This document shows, piece after piece, positions 22,691 to 31,018 of a DNA stretch of 33,099 bases. Origin of the DNA: Sphingomonadales bacterium (GTDB taxonomy: Bacteria > Pseudomonadota > Alphaproteobacteria > Sphingomonadales > Sphingomonadaceae); contig RDXA01000335.1 in the NCBI GenBank assembly GCA_004292705.1, positions 1 through 33,099 of the forward strand. The letters run 5' to 3'. Position 1 is the first letter of the stretch. The number at the start of each line of letters is the position of its first letter. Both the position numbers and the translations under genes were made by a program. Under the pieces are notes generated by a model. The model saw nothing but the letters and a program-made list of their open reading frames with translations. It ran no database searches and was not told where the DNA came from.

Positions 22691-23959
22691 CTACTCCGCC
22701 GGAGCCGCCTCTGCGACCGGACGGAAGCCGCGCGGGTTGCGGCGCGCGAACACCTTGGTGATGCGCTTGGACAGTTTGGCGAAGGCCATTTCCAGCGCCC
22801 CGATCGCCTGCCCGCCCGGCACATAGGCGACGCGGTAATACATCCACAGGATGAGCCCGGCAAACAGCACGAACGGCACCCAGAAAGCGAGCATCGGATC
22901 AAGCCGACCAATCGCGGCGACATCTTCGCCATATTGGTTCACCTTGTGATAGGCGACCACCATCACGATCGAGACGAACACGCCCAGCGCGCTGGTCGAT
23001 CGCTTGGGCGGGATTGCCAGCGCCACCGCCAGCAGCGGCATCAGGAACATCATCACGATTTCGACCAGCCGGAAGTTGAAGCTGGCGACGCTCGCATCGC
23101 GCGCATCGGGGGCGCTTTTGTCGCTCCAGCCGATCCTGAGCAACTCCGGCAGGATATATTCACGGGTCGCATCGCCGCGCGCCCGGAACTTCTCGATGGC
23201 GGGCAGATCAATCGGCAGATCGTGGCGGCTGAAACTGAGCACGCGTGGCGTGGCACCCCCGGTGTCCTGAATGATGGTGCCTTCGGTCAGACGCAGGATG
23301 ATCGTATCGGGGTTGTCGCGCGTGGCAAGGAACGCGCCCTCGCGCGCCGAGATCGAGAGCACCTGCCCCTTGCTGTTGGCGACGCGGGCAAAGATGCCGA
23401 TCAGGCGGCGCCCGTCATCTTCGCTTTCCTCGATCCGCAGCGCCATCCGATCGGCCAGCGTGGTGAATTCGCCGACCTTGATCGAGGCCCCGAGCGCGCC
23501 GGAACGCAGCTCGTATTCCATCTGCTCGTAATAGTAGCGGCTGACCGGCTGAATGTAGAACACCAGCGCCACATTCACTGCCACCAGCACCAGCGTGATA
23601 AGGTAGGGCATCCTGAGGAGGCGGTTGTAGGACAGGCCCACGGCGCGCATCGTATCCAGCTCGGATGAGGTGGCGAGCTTGCGAAACGCCAGGAGCACCC
23701 CCAGTAGCAGGCCCAGCGGGATCGCAAGGCTCGCATATTCGGGAATCAGCGCGCCCAGCATCTTGAACACCACACCCACCGGCCCGCCCTCGACCGCAAC
23801 GAAATCGAACAGGCGCAGCATCTTGTCGAGCATCAGCAGCGAGGCGGCGAGCGCGAACACACCCAGCATCGGCCAGATGGTGAGCCGCAGGATGTAGCGA
23901 TCGATGCTGGGGATGAGGTTGGGCAAGTGCGGCTTTTCCGTCGATGGCGCGAAGGCCAA
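22691..23959 (-). CDS. lptF: LPS export ABC transporter permease LptF
   Basis: Seen: 422 aa with the YjgP/YjgQ architecture: SIDRYILRLTIWPMLGVFALAASLLMLDKMLRL as the first segment, RKLATSSELDTMRAVGLSYNRLLRMP as the coupling region, a periplasmic domain and three C-terminal membrane segments, then a basic cytoplasmic tail. The best start is a TTG at 23959 with AGGG about five nt upstream; no ATG is available close to the conserved start. Known role: partner of LptG in the LptB2FG transporter feeding the Lpt bridge. It lies 72 nt after DUF427 on the same strand and 8 nt before lptG. Confidence 0.92.
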   Translation of the reverse strand: MAFAPSTEKPHLPNLIPSIDRYILRLTIWPMLGVFALAASLLMLDKMLRLFDFVAVEGGPVGVVFKMLGALIPEYASLAIPLGLLLGVLLAFRKLATSSELDTMRAVGLSYNRLLRMPYLITLVLVAVNVALVFYIQPVSRYYYEQMEYELRSGALGASIKVGEFTTLADRMALRIEESEDDGRRLIGIFARVANSKGQVLSISAREGAFLATRDNPDTIILRLTEGTIIQDTGGATPRVLSFSRHDLPIDLPAIEKFRARGDATREYILPELLRIGWSDKSAPDARDASVASFNFRLVEIVMMFLMPLLAVALAIPPKRSTSALGVFVSIVMVVAYHKVNQYGEDVAAIGRLDPMLAFWVPFVLFAGLILWMYYRVAYVPGGQAIGALEMAFAKLSKRITKVFARRNPRGFRPVAEAAPAE

Positions 23960-24031
23960 GCAGCCCTAGCGTCTTCGCACGCGCGCGTCATGTCCTCAAA
24001 TGCTGTGATCTGCGGCGGCCGAAAATGGGGA

Positions 24032-24538
24032 TTACCAGAATCGGCTGCCGGGGATGCCCTTGAACGGCCCGGCCTCGGCTGCGGTGATCCACCCGCCATA
24101 GAAGCCGCCGGGCTGGGGCGTGACCTGCTGGCCATCGACCGTCACTGCATCGAAGGGCGCGGCATAGAAGGCGATGTGGCCCGCGATCCCCGCAAAGGCA
24201 GGGGTTGGCGCGGGGTAGCTCCAGCCAGCCTGCGCGATCCGCTCGGTGCCGATGAGCACATCCCAATAAACCGCCTGCCCTTTCCACTCGCAGATCGAGC
24301 GCGCAGGGTTGGGGGCGAGGTGCGCCAACACTATGTCGGCCTGGGGGATATAGTAGCTGGGCGGATGCGAGGTTTCGAGCGTGCGCCACGCGGCGCGGGT
24401 ATCCGCCAGCACAAGGCCCTTGTGAACAATGCGGATGTGGCGCTGCGTCGGTTCGGCGATGGCGGGACGGGGGTAGTCCCAGACGCTTTCCTGACCTGGC
24501 TGAACAGGATCGGGCGCGGGGTGGTGGGGCGAGCGCAT
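24032..24538 (-). CDS. DUF427 domain protein
   Basis: Seen: 168 aa. After a Pro-rich head of about 30 residues comes IRIVHKGLVLADTRAAWRTLETSHPPSYYIPQADI and later SICEWKGQAVYWDVLIG, SYPAPTPAFAGIAGHIAFYAAPFDAVTVDGQ. These are the signature strands of DUF427 (the domain placed in a NTP_transf_9 Pfam entry despite no proven transferase activity). It has the compact beta-sandwich length usual for the family and no export signal. It follows clpS by 13 nt and precedes lptF, so it is probably co-transcribed. Function unknown. Confidence 0.88.
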   Translation of the reverse strand: MRSPHHPAPDPVQPGQESVWDYPRPAIAEPTQRHIRIVHKGLVLADTRAAWRTLETSHPPSYYIPQADIVLAHLAPNPARSICEWKGQAVYWDVLIGTERIAQAGWSYPAPTPAFAGIAGHIAFYAAPFDAVTVDGQQVTPQPGGFYGGWITAAEAGPFKGIPGSRFW

Positions 24539-24551
24539 CAGCGCGCCGGCC

Positions 24552-24968
24552 TCACGCCTTTTCGAGGGTGCATTGCAGCGGGTGCTGGTTCTGGCGGGCG
24601 AAATCCATCACCTGATTCACCTTGGTCTCTGCAACCTCGTAGGTAAAGATCCCGCACACCCCCACGCCGCGCTGGTGGACGTGCAGCATGACGCGGGTGG
24701 CCTGTTCCAGATCCATCCCGAAGAAGCGCTTCAGCACCAGCACCACGAATTCCATCGGGGTGTAATCATCGTTGAGCATCAGCACCTTGTACTGGCTCGG
24801 CTTCTTGGGCTTGGCGCGGGTCTTGGTGGCGATGCCGACCTGCCCTGCTCCGCCGCCGTCCTTGCCGCCATCATCATTGGCATCCTCGTCCGCGGCGTGC
24901 ACGGGCGCTGGCTGCGACGAAGGCAGCCCGACCGGAGCGGCGAGATCATGAAGGCGCGGATGCAGCAT
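24552..24968 (-). CDS. clpS: ATP-dependent Clp protease adaptor ClpS
   Basis: Seen: 138 aa. A disordered Asp/Gly- and Lys-rich N-terminal part (about residues 1-57) precedes the ClpS core: YKVLMLNDDYTPMEFVVLVLKRFFGMD, with the NDDYTPMEF loop that binds N-degron side chains, ATRVMLHVHQRGVGVCGIFTYEVAETKV, and a C-terminus rich in Gln and His. GGAGG lies three nt before the ATG. Known role: delivers N-end-rule substrates to ClpAP and inhibits other ClpA substrates. clpA, often adjacent, is not in the window. It heads a minus-strand run clpS-DUF427-lptF-lptG-GNAT. Confidence 0.94.
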   Translation of the reverse strand: MLHPRLHDLAAPVGLPSSQPAPVHAADEDANDDGGKDGGGAGQVGIATKTRAKPKKPSQYKVLMLNDDYTPMEFVVLVLKRFFGMDLEQATRVMLHVHQRGVGVCGIFTYEVAETKVNQVMDFARQNQHPLQCTLEKA

Positions 24969-25049
24969 GAGCCTCCATTATGGGATTCGCTGGCGCGGGT
25001 GCAAGCGATTGGTGCGATTTGTTTGGCGTTGCCCAGACCCAGACCCGCC

Positions 25050-25085
25050 AAAGAAATGGCCGGCCAGACTTGCGCCTGGCCGGCC
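25050..25085 (-). terminator. Terminator of the phasin gene
   Basis: Seen: perfect 10-bp stem GGCCGGCCAG (25058-25067) and CTGGCCGGCC (25076-25085) with an 8-nt loop; on the minus strand it is followed by ATTTCTTT. It lies about 75 nt beyond the phasin stop and before clpS. Confidence 0.7.
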
Positions 25086-25158
25086 TGCGCCTTGCGGCGC
25101 GCTCTCGTGGACCGGGTTGGGAGAGAGAGGAGAGAGGCCCGGTCGGAGAATTCCTTGC

Positions 25159-25935
25159 TTACGCTGCCTTCTTGATCTTCTCGGCAGCGACGCTGACGCG
25201 GTTCGAAATCGGGGCGAAGGCTTCGTTGTAGAGCTTCACCCAGGCTTCGGTGCGCTTCGAACCGTAGGAGACGACCGCGTCGAAGTTGCGACGGGCGATT
25301 TCACCCTGGAGCTGCATCAGTTCGGTCGGCGACTTCACGGCGGCGACCTTCTTGGCGTCTTCGGTGACGGTTTCGATCACGGTCTTGCCGGTTTCGACGT
25401 TGTCCTTGAGCAGTTCCTGCGCGCCAGCGAAGAAGATCTTGCCGCTTTCGACCACGGCTTCGACATTCGCCTTGGTGAACTCGGTGGCTTCCGCGGTCAG
25501 TTCGCCGGTCTTGGCGAAAGCGGTCTTGGCACGGGTCTGGACGTCAGCCAGCATATCCTTGGCGGTGGCGGTGATGTCGGTGTTCTTGGCAGTGGCCATG
25601 ATGGTATCCTTGAGCTTGATGACGGGGTTGGTCTTGGGCGCGGCAGCCGGCTTTGCAGCCTTCTTGGCGAGCGCGGGCTTCTTGACCGCGGTCTTGGTGG
25701 CGGTGGGCTTGGTGGCCGTCTTCTTGACGGTCTTGGCAGCGGCCTTCTTCACCGCGACCGCCTTCTTGGCGAGCGGGGCCTTTTTCGGCGCAGCGATCTT
25801 CTTGGGAGCCGGAGCAGCCTTGGGCGCTTCGACCGCCTTGGCCGATGCTTCGGCGTAAGCCTTCTCGGCAGCCGCGTCGATCTTGGCGACGGGCACCTTC
25901 ACTTCGGTAGCAGCGGCATTTTCAACTTCGGACAT
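25159..25935 (-). CDS. Phasin with histone H1-like Lys/Ala-rich N-terminus
   Basis: Seen: 258 aa. Residues 40-102 consist of AK-rich repeats (APKK, AKKA, VKKA, TKPTATK) as in histone H1-like DNA-binding tails. Residues about 113-250 form a helical Phasin_2 domain (ANVEAVVESGKIFFAGAQELLKDNVETG, PTELMQLQGEIARRNFDAVV). GAGG lies five nt before the ATG. An internal ATG at 25599 (Met113) has AAGGA seven nt upstream and would give a 146-aa plain phasin. Known: phasins coat PHA granules; PhaM of Ralstonia ties granules to DNA through a Lys-rich C-terminus. Inferred: this form may link granules to the nucleoid. It precedes phaC on the same strand and has its own promoter. Confidence 0.88.
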   Translation of the reverse strand: MSEVENAAATEVKVPVAKIDAAAEKAYAEASAKAVEAPKAAPAPKKIAAPKKAPLAKKAVAVKKAAAKTVKKTATKPTATKTAVKKPALAKKAAKPAAAPKTNPVIKLKDTIMATAKNTDITATAKDMLADVQTRAKTAFAKTGELTAEATEFTKANVEAVVESGKIFFAGAQELLKDNVETGKTVIETVTEDAKKVAAVKSPTELMQLQGEIARRNFDAVVSYGSKRTEAWVKLYNEAFAPISNRVSVAAEKIKKAA

Positions 25936-25952
25936 GATGACCTCGCTTCATG

Positions 25953-25965
25953 TTGCACTGCACAA
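25953..25965. promoter_or_regulatory. Candidate PhaR operator at the phasin transcription start
   Basis: Seen: TTGCACTGCACAA, an imperfect palindrome around a central T, related in sequence to the larger site at 25995-26015. It overlaps the -10 box and predicted transcription start of the phasin promoter, a position where bound protein would repress. Known: PhaR of Paracoccus and relatives binds TGC-rich palindromes before phaP. Assignment is inference. Confidence 0.55.
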
Positions 25966-25991
25966 AATAGTGAGCACAGCCACGAAGTCAA
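25964..25991 (-). promoter_or_regulatory. Sigma70-type promoter of the phasin gene
   Basis: Seen on the minus strand: TTGACT (25991-25986), 16-nt spacer, TATTTT (25969-25964). The -35 matches five of six and the -10 four of six consensus bases. Predicted start near 25957, about 22 nt before the ATG. Confidence 0.65.
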
Positions 25992-25994
25992 GGA

Positions 25995-26015
25995 TTTTTG
26001 TGCGGTGCACAAAAA
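25995..26015. promoter_or_regulatory. Candidate PhaR operator upstream of the phasin -35
   Basis: Seen: perfect 9-nt arms TTTTTGTGC and GCACAAAAA around GGT, three nt from the -35 box of the phasin promoter. It shares GTGC-GTGCA spacing with the site at 25953-25965; together the two bracket the promoter. A palindrome this long is unlikely by chance in GC-rich DNA. The binding protein is not encoded in the window. Confidence 0.6.
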
Positions 26016-26084
26016 TGCTGGAGATCACTGAAATTCAGGGGTTTGCCGGGAAGCCTCGTGTTGTATTCTGAATATGCCCTATCC

Positions 26085-27989
26085 TCAGCGGGTCTTCACA
26101 TAGCGCCCCGGCGCGTCCTCGATGACAAGATCGCCCGCGCCGCCAGGCACACGTTTGCCCGCCCTCGGCACGCGGACATCGGACTGCCGGTGCAGCCATT
26201 CCAGCCAATGCGGCCACCAGCTGCCGGGATGCTCGGTTGCGCTCTCGACAAAGGCCTTCAACGAAGGTGCGGCAGAGTCGCCCACCCAATACTGGTATTT
26301 CCCCGCAGACGGCGGATTGACCACCCCCGCGATATGCCCCGAGCCTGCCAGCAGGAACTCCATCGGTCCGGTGAAGTGGCGGGTGATGCGCCACACGCTT
26401 TCGGCCGGGGCAATGTGATCATCGCGTCCGGCCTGCACGAAGCTCGGAGTGGCGACCTGCGTCAGATCGATCGGAGTGCCATCCGCTTCCAGCGCATCAG
26501 GCACCACCAGCTTGTTGTCGCGGTAGAGATCGCGCAAGTAGGCATTGTGCCATTTGGAGGGCAGGTTGGTGACGTCACCGTTCCAGTGAAGCAGATCGAA
26601 GGCGGGGTAATCCTCGCCCATCATGTAGTTGTTGACCACATAGTTCCAGATCAGATCACGCCCGCGCAGTGCGTTGAACGCGGCGGCGAGATAGCGCCCG
26701 TCAAGATAGCCCTGCTGCGACAGTTGCCCGATCATCTCGAGCTGGCCATCGTCGATGAAATTCTTGAGATCGCCGCTCTTCTCGAAATCGACCTGTGCGG
26801 TGAAGAAGGTGGCCGACTTGACCTTGTCCGCCTCGCCCCGGCGAGACAGGATCGCCAGCGTTGCCGCAAGCGTTGTCCCCGCAACACAATAGCCGATTGT
26901 GTGGACGGCGGGCACATCAAGCCGCGCGCGCACATGGTCGATCGCCTCCATCTGCGCGCGGATGTAATCGTCCCACACCACATCGGCCATGCTTTCATCC
27001 GCCGATTTCCAGCTGACCACAAACACCGAAATGCCCTGATCCACCGCCCACTTTATGAAGCTTTTCTTGGGCGTCAGATCGAGGATGTAAAAGCGGTTGA
27101 TCCACGGCGGGAAGATCACCAGCGGCACCTCAAGCACCTCGTCGGTGGTCGGCGAATACTGGATCAGCTGATAGAGCGGGGTCTCGAACACCACCTTGCC
27201 CGGTGTCGCGGCAAGGTTTTCGCCCAGCCGGAAGGCATTGGGGTCGGTATGGGTCAGTTGCCCGCGCTTGAGATCATTGATGAGGTGCTGCATCCCGCGC
27301 ACCAGATTTGCGCCTTTGGTGTCCATCGTGCGCTTCAGCACCACCGGATTGAGGGCGAGGAAGTTATCCGGGCTCATCGCCTCGGCGAGCGCCGTCACCG
27401 CGAATTCGAGCTGCTGACGCTTGCTCTTGTCGAGCCCGTCCATGCCCTTCACCGCTTGCCGGAAATAATCGGCCAGCATCAGGTAGGTCTGGTGGAGCAG
27501 CAGGAAAGCGGGATGGTCGCGCCAGGCTGGATCGGCAAAGCGCCGGTCGGACTTCGGCAAGGCAGCAGCTTCGGGCGCGGTGCCTGCCTTCCCGCCAGTC
27601 GCGCCGGCGGCAAAGCTCTGCATCACGCCTGACCACAGCTGCATCTGATCCTGCGCGAGCTTGGCCGAGGCCTCGAACATGCCCTTGGGCAATTGTCCGA
27701 GCATCGATTGCGAAATCACCAGCCACTGGGCCGGATCAAGCATAGTGGTGCCCTTGGCCGCCTTTTCGGCCGCTGCTCGCGCCTGATGGGTGGCAAATTC
27801 GAGCCATAGCTGCTGCAATTGCGCACCGGTGGCTGCCCATTCGGTCAGCTCGCCTGCGTCGATACCCTTGCCGAGCAGCGACTCGAGCCCCTTGCCGCCC
27901 AGCATGTCGCGCATCGCTTCGCCTTGCATGTCGAAGAAGCCCTGCAGCCCTTCGCCTGCCGCCGCCATCAGGTCGGTATCCTGTGCCAT
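26085..27989 (-). CDS. phaC: Class I polyhydroxyalkanoate synthase PhaC
   Basis: Seen: 634 aa, within the class I range. The N-terminal domain runs to about residue 270; the alpha/beta-hydrolase core has the lipase-like box GYCVAG with catalytic Cys368, Asp524 (GRDDHIAP) and His552 (GSGHIAGV). VIFPPWINRFYILDL and FVVSWKSAD are further class I blocks. Known role: polymerises (R)-3-hydroxyacyl-CoA into PHA (usually PHB) at the granule surface. No phaA, phaB or phaZ lies beside it; the phasin gene follows on the same strand after 149 nt but has its own promoter. It is divergent from the aminotransferase gene. Confidence 0.96.
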   Translation of the reverse strand: MAQDTDLMAAAGEGLQGFFDMQGEAMRDMLGGKGLESLLGKGIDAGELTEWAATGAQLQQLWLEFATHQARAAAEKAAKGTTMLDPAQWLVISQSMLGQLPKGMFEASAKLAQDQMQLWSGVMQSFAAGATGGKAGTAPEAAALPKSDRRFADPAWRDHPAFLLLHQTYLMLADYFRQAVKGMDGLDKSKRQQLEFAVTALAEAMSPDNFLALNPVVLKRTMDTKGANLVRGMQHLINDLKRGQLTHTDPNAFRLGENLAATPGKVVFETPLYQLIQYSPTTDEVLEVPLVIFPPWINRFYILDLTPKKSFIKWAVDQGISVFVVSWKSADESMADVVWDDYIRAQMEAIDHVRARLDVPAVHTIGYCVAGTTLAATLAILSRRGEADKVKSATFFTAQVDFEKSGDLKNFIDDGQLEMIGQLSQQGYLDGRYLAAAFNALRGRDLIWNYVVNNYMMGEDYPAFDLLHWNGDVTNLPSKWHNAYLRDLYRDNKLVVPDALEADGTPIDLTQVATPSFVQAGRDDHIAPAESVWRITRHFTGPMEFLLAGSGHIAGVVNPPSAGKYQYWVGDSAAPSLKAFVESATEHPGSWWPHWLEWLHRQSDVRVPRAGKRVPGGAGDLVIEDAPGRYVKTR

Positions 27990-28019
27990 CGCCTCAACCT
28001 GTCCCTTTTTGAACGCGCT

Positions 28020-28047
28020 GTCATACCAGTGTCGCCAACGCGGCCAA
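28020..28047 (-). promoter_or_regulatory. Candidate sigma70-type promoter of phaC
   Basis: Seen on the minus strand: TTGGCC (28047-28042), 16-nt spacer, TATGAC (28025-28020); each box matches four of six consensus bases. Predicted start near 28013, about 24 nt before the phaC ATG. No TTGTGC-type palindrome like those at the phasin promoter was seen here. Confidence 0.4.
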
Positions 28048-28149
28048 GCCGCAATTGCCGAAAACGCCTTCCCACGATCCGCGGGTTTAGCCTAGGGAGA
28101 AGGCGCAGTGGTCTCATCAGACCCGCCAAAGACAAGGTGATGACACGCC

Positions 28150-29349
28150 ATGAATGACCAGTTCTATCGCATGAAGCGCATGCCTCCCTATGTGATCGCG
28201 GAGGTCAACGCCATGCGTCATGCCGCGAGGCTCGCTGGGCAGGACATCATCGATCTCGGCATGGGCAACCCTGACCAGCCCCCGCCCCAGCATGTCATCG
28301 ACAAGCTGTGCGAAGTCGCGGCCAAGCCCGATGCGCATGGCTATTCGCAATCGAAGGGCATCCCCGGCCTGCGCCGTGCCCAAGCTGGTTACTATGCCCG
28401 TCGATTTGGCGTCGAGCTCGATCCCGATAGCGAGGTCGTGGTGACCATGGGGTCGAAGGAGGGCCTCTCCAGCCTCGCCACCGCGATCATCGCGCCGGGC
28501 GATGTGGTGCTGGCACCCAACCCGTCCTACCCGATCCACACCTTCGGTTTCATCATCGCAGGCGCAACGATCCGTTCGGTGCCGACGACGCCCGATGAGC
28601 ATTACTGGGAATCGCTCGAACGGGCGATGAGCTACACTGTCCCGCGCCCGTCGGTGCTAGTGGTCAGCTACCCCTCCAACCCCACCGCCGAGACGGTCGA
28701 GCTGCCGTTCTACGAGCGGCTGGTGGCCTGGGCGAAGGAGAACCAGGTCTGGATCGTCAGCGATCTGGCCTATTCCGAGCTTTATTTCGACGGCAAGCCA
28801 ACGCGCTCGATCATGGAAGTGCCCGGCGCCAAGGACGTGGCGATCGAGTTCACCTCGATGTCCAAGACCTATTCGATGGCAGGCTGGCGGATGGGCTTTG
28901 CGGTCGGCAACACACAGCTGATCGCGGCGCTGACGCGGGTGAAGTCCTATCTCGATTACGGGGCCTTCACCCCGATTCAGGCGGCGGCCTGTGCCGCGCT
29001 CAATGGCCCGCAGGACATCATCGATACCAATCGCGAGCTCTATCACCGGCGCCGTGACGTGATGGTGGAGGCCTTCGGGCGCGCCGGATGGGACATCCCG
29101 CCGCCGCCCGCCTCGATGTTTGCTTGGGCACCGCTACCGCCCGCGCTCAAGGCGATGGGCAGTCTCGAGTTCTCCAAGCAGCTGCTGACCGAGGCGCAGG
29201 TCGCGGTCGCGCCCGGCGTGGGTTATGGCGAAAACGGCGAGGGCTATGTGCGCATCGCAATGGTCGAGAACGAACAGCGCCTTCGTCAGGCCGCGCGCAA
29301 CATCAAGCGCTATCTTCAATCGGTGGGGGTCAACAGTTCTGCCGCCTAG
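28150..29349 (+). CDS. alaC: Class I/II aminotransferase, AlaC-like
   Basis: Seen: 399 aa PLP enzyme of fold type I. IIDLGMGNPDQPPP opens the family; SYPSNPTAETVE contains the substrate-side Asn; IVSDLAYSELYFDG holds the cofactor-binding Asp and Tyr; SMSKTYSMAGWRMGF has the Schiff-base Lys239; the C-terminus includes YVRIAMVENEQRLRQA with the carboxylate-binding Arg. Known: this sequence pattern is shared by E. coli AlaC (YfdZ), the glutamate-pyruvate transaminase, and proteins often annotated LL-diaminopimelate aminotransferase. AlaC is favoured, but substrate is not certain. AAGGTGAT precedes the ATG by 9 nt. It is divergent from phaC across 160 nt. Confidence 0.85.
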   Translation: MNDQFYRMKRMPPYVIAEVNAMRHAARLAGQDIIDLGMGNPDQPPPQHVIDKLCEVAAKPDAHGYSQSKGIPGLRRAQAGYYARRFGVELDPDSEVVVTMGSKEGLSSLATAIIAPGDVVLAPNPSYPIHTFGFIIAGATIRSVPTTPDEHYWESLERAMSYTVPRPSVLVVSYPSNPTAETVELPFYERLVAWAKENQVWIVSDLAYSELYFDGKPTRSIMEVPGAKDVAIEFTSMSKTYSMAGWRMGFAVGNTQLIAALTRVKSYLDYGAFTPIQAAACAALNGPQDIIDTNRELYHRRRDVMVEAFGRAGWDIPPPPASMFAWAPLPPALKAMGSLEFSKQLLTEAQVAVAPGVGYGENGEGYVRIAMVENEQRLRQAARNIKRYLQSVGVNSSAA

Positions 29350-29454
29350 GTTATTCGTCATGTCAGAAGGCTATCTCGTCCAATACGGGAGAATTCCTGT
29401 CCGATCTGCGTTAGTTCTCAGTTATTACGGGATGAACCGCTGAAGGAGAGCATG

Positions 29455-30105
29455 ATGGCGTCCGGAGCCGCGCGTCGGCTGACCGACAGGCAGCGCGCCG
29501 TAATGGAGCGCATTGACCGGCGCGTCCCGATCAAGGTGATCGCAGCCGAGCTTGGCGTGTCCGAAACCCGGATCAATCAACACATCCGCGCGCTGAAGGA
29601 CTTCTACGCTGCCTCGAGCCTCGGAGATCTGGTCGAGAATTACCGTGCCACCCTGCCCCCCGAAGCTGCACGCGTCGCCGCTGAAACCGACCTAGGTGAA
29701 ACGACGGATGCAGATTTGCTCAAGCCCTTCAGTGAACCTGCATACACAAATTCTCAGATTAACCTCGCTGCGGTTCCGGCTGATTTGGCCGGTCGGGACG
29801 ATCCTGGACGTCTGATCCTCAGCGATGCCATGCCGCTCATCGAACAGGCACCGTGGCTGAGATCGGGCGAACCCAAGGTGGTCCCCGGAGTGCTCGATGG
29901 TGAGCATGCCGTCCTGATGCGACTGGGAGCGATCGTCGGGATCGCTACGGGCATCCTGGCCTCGGTGATCCTCGCGATCACGGCTGCGATGACCCTCAGT
30001 GAGGCAACGGAAGGCAGGGCATACCTCTCCGTGGAAACTGGGGTCGTAGCCGGGGGAGCACCGGCTCCGCTGGAGACCAAGAATGGACAATCGTATTCTC
30101 GCTGA
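29455..30105 (+). CDS. Membrane-anchored LuxR-type helix-turn-helix regulator
   Basis: Seen: 216 aa from the second of two adjacent ATGs, which has AAGGAG six nt upstream. An HTH at about residues 8-62 reads LTDRQRAVMERIDRRVPIKVIAAELGVSETRINQHIRALKDFY, a LuxR/sigma4-like fold. A central region of about 100 residues without recognisable domain follows, then one hydrophobic segment (VGIATGILASVILAITAAM) near residues 161-180 and a short tail. The HTH at the N-terminus and the membrane anchor near the C-terminus suggest a one-component regulator held at the inner membrane. It overlaps the next gene by 23 nt and heads a five-gene run to 31818. Target and signal are unknown. Confidence 0.78.
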   Translation: MASGAARRLTDRQRAVMERIDRRVPIKVIAAELGVSETRINQHIRALKDFYAASSLGDLVENYRATLPPEAARVAAETDLGETTDADLLKPFSEPAYTNSQINLAAVPADLAGRDDPGRLILSDAMPLIEQAPWLRSGEPKVVPGVLDGEHAVLMRLGAIVGIATGILASVILAITAAMTLSEATEGRAYLSVETGVVAGGAPAPLETKNGQSYSR

Positions 30106-30445
30106 CGCACACAATCTCAAGAAGCTGATCCGCGAAGCCGAGGCCCTCGCCGACGAGGCGATTATTGCGATGGCGCGGCTCAAGCAGGCAATGCTCGCCG
30201 CCCGCCAGAATCCGCTGGTCGAAGTGAACACCGGCCAGCGCGCGCTGGTTCGCCTGACCGAGGCCGAAAGCCAGGCGCTTGCCATGTCGAGCAATCTGCT
30301 GCGGGTGCACGATGAACTGAGCAAGGTTGCCCGCGTTCACGCCGGGGGCGATACGGGGGTGCCGACCGTGATCCCCCCGAGCGATCTTGACGTTTTGCCT
30401 GTCGGGCAGACGCGGGAGCAGGAACGGGAGCCGCTGCAAGCTTGA
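30083..30445 (+). CDS. Small coiled-coil protein, function unknown
   Basis: Seen: 120 aa, ATG at 30083 with GGAG about seven nt upstream, beginning inside the end of the HTH gene. Residues 1-85 are predicted long helices with heptad-like Leu/Ala/Ile spacing (LKKLIREAEALADEAIIAMARLKQAML), and the C-terminal 35 residues are Pro-rich and disordered. There is no signal peptide or membrane segment. I do not recognise the family. The overlap upstream and the 4-nt gap downstream suggest a role together with the membrane-anchored regulator and the next membrane protein. Confidence 0.72.
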   Translation: MDNRILADAHNLKKLIREAEALADEAIIAMARLKQAMLAARQNPLVEVNTGQRALVRLTEAESQALAMSSNLLRVHDELSKVARVHAGGDTGVPTVIPPSDLDVLPVGQTREQEREPLQA

Positions 30446-30449
30446 AGCG

Positions 30450-30956
30450 ATGACCGAATGGATCGAATTCCTGAACCTGTATCGGGTTTCCGCCCAGCAT
30501 CTGGTTGCTGCCCTGCTTGGAGCAGCGATCTGGCGCTGGGGCGGAAGCCCGGAGCGCTGGTCGATCGGCGTGTTCATCGCAACGATGGTGGCACCGTTCT
30601 ATCTCTTCGCATGGCTTGGACTCCAAGCCACGGGGGCCGAGCCCTATGCCGTTGTCTATACCATCATGGATGTGATCGCGGCTGCCATGTTCATCGCCAT
30701 CGCGCTCAAAGCCAACCGCAACTACCCGCTGTGGGTTGCCGGTTTCCAGTTGGTCGCACTGGGCGCGCACATGGTCAAGGCGACGGTCGATACGGTCTCG
30801 CCGCTGGCTTTTGTCATACTGGTCATCGGGCCGTCCTATTGCCAGTTGCTGGTGCTGCTCGGCGGATTTGTCCGCCACGTCCTGCGCGAACGCCGCTTCG
30901 GCACCTATCGCGACTGGCGGCAGCCTGTGGTCCTCGGAAGCAAACTGCCACTCTGA
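30450..30956 (+). CDS. Small polytopic membrane protein, function unknown
   Basis: Seen: 168 aa starting MTEWIEFLNLYRVSAQHLVAALL, with about five hydrophobic segments and a basic C-terminal tail (RHVLRERRFGTYRDWRQP). The ATG lies 4 nt after the preceding stop, and the frame continues further upstream only as overlap. The family is not recognised, though the arrangement looks conserved in sphingomonads as far as I recall. It is likely co-transcribed with the HTH and coiled-coil genes. Confidence 0.75.
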   Translation: MTEWIEFLNLYRVSAQHLVAALLGAAIWRWGGSPERWSIGVFIATMVAPFYLFAWLGLQATGAEPYAVVYTIMDVIAAAMFIAIALKANRNYPLWVAGFQLVALGAHMVKATVDTVSPLAFVILVIGPSYCQLLVLLGGFVRHVLRERRFGTYRDWRQPVVLGSKLPL

Positions 30957-31018
30957 CGACGCCGAGAGCGCTTCGTGCCTGATCGCGCCGCCCTCACACG
31001 TTGCCGGGAGTATGGCGC

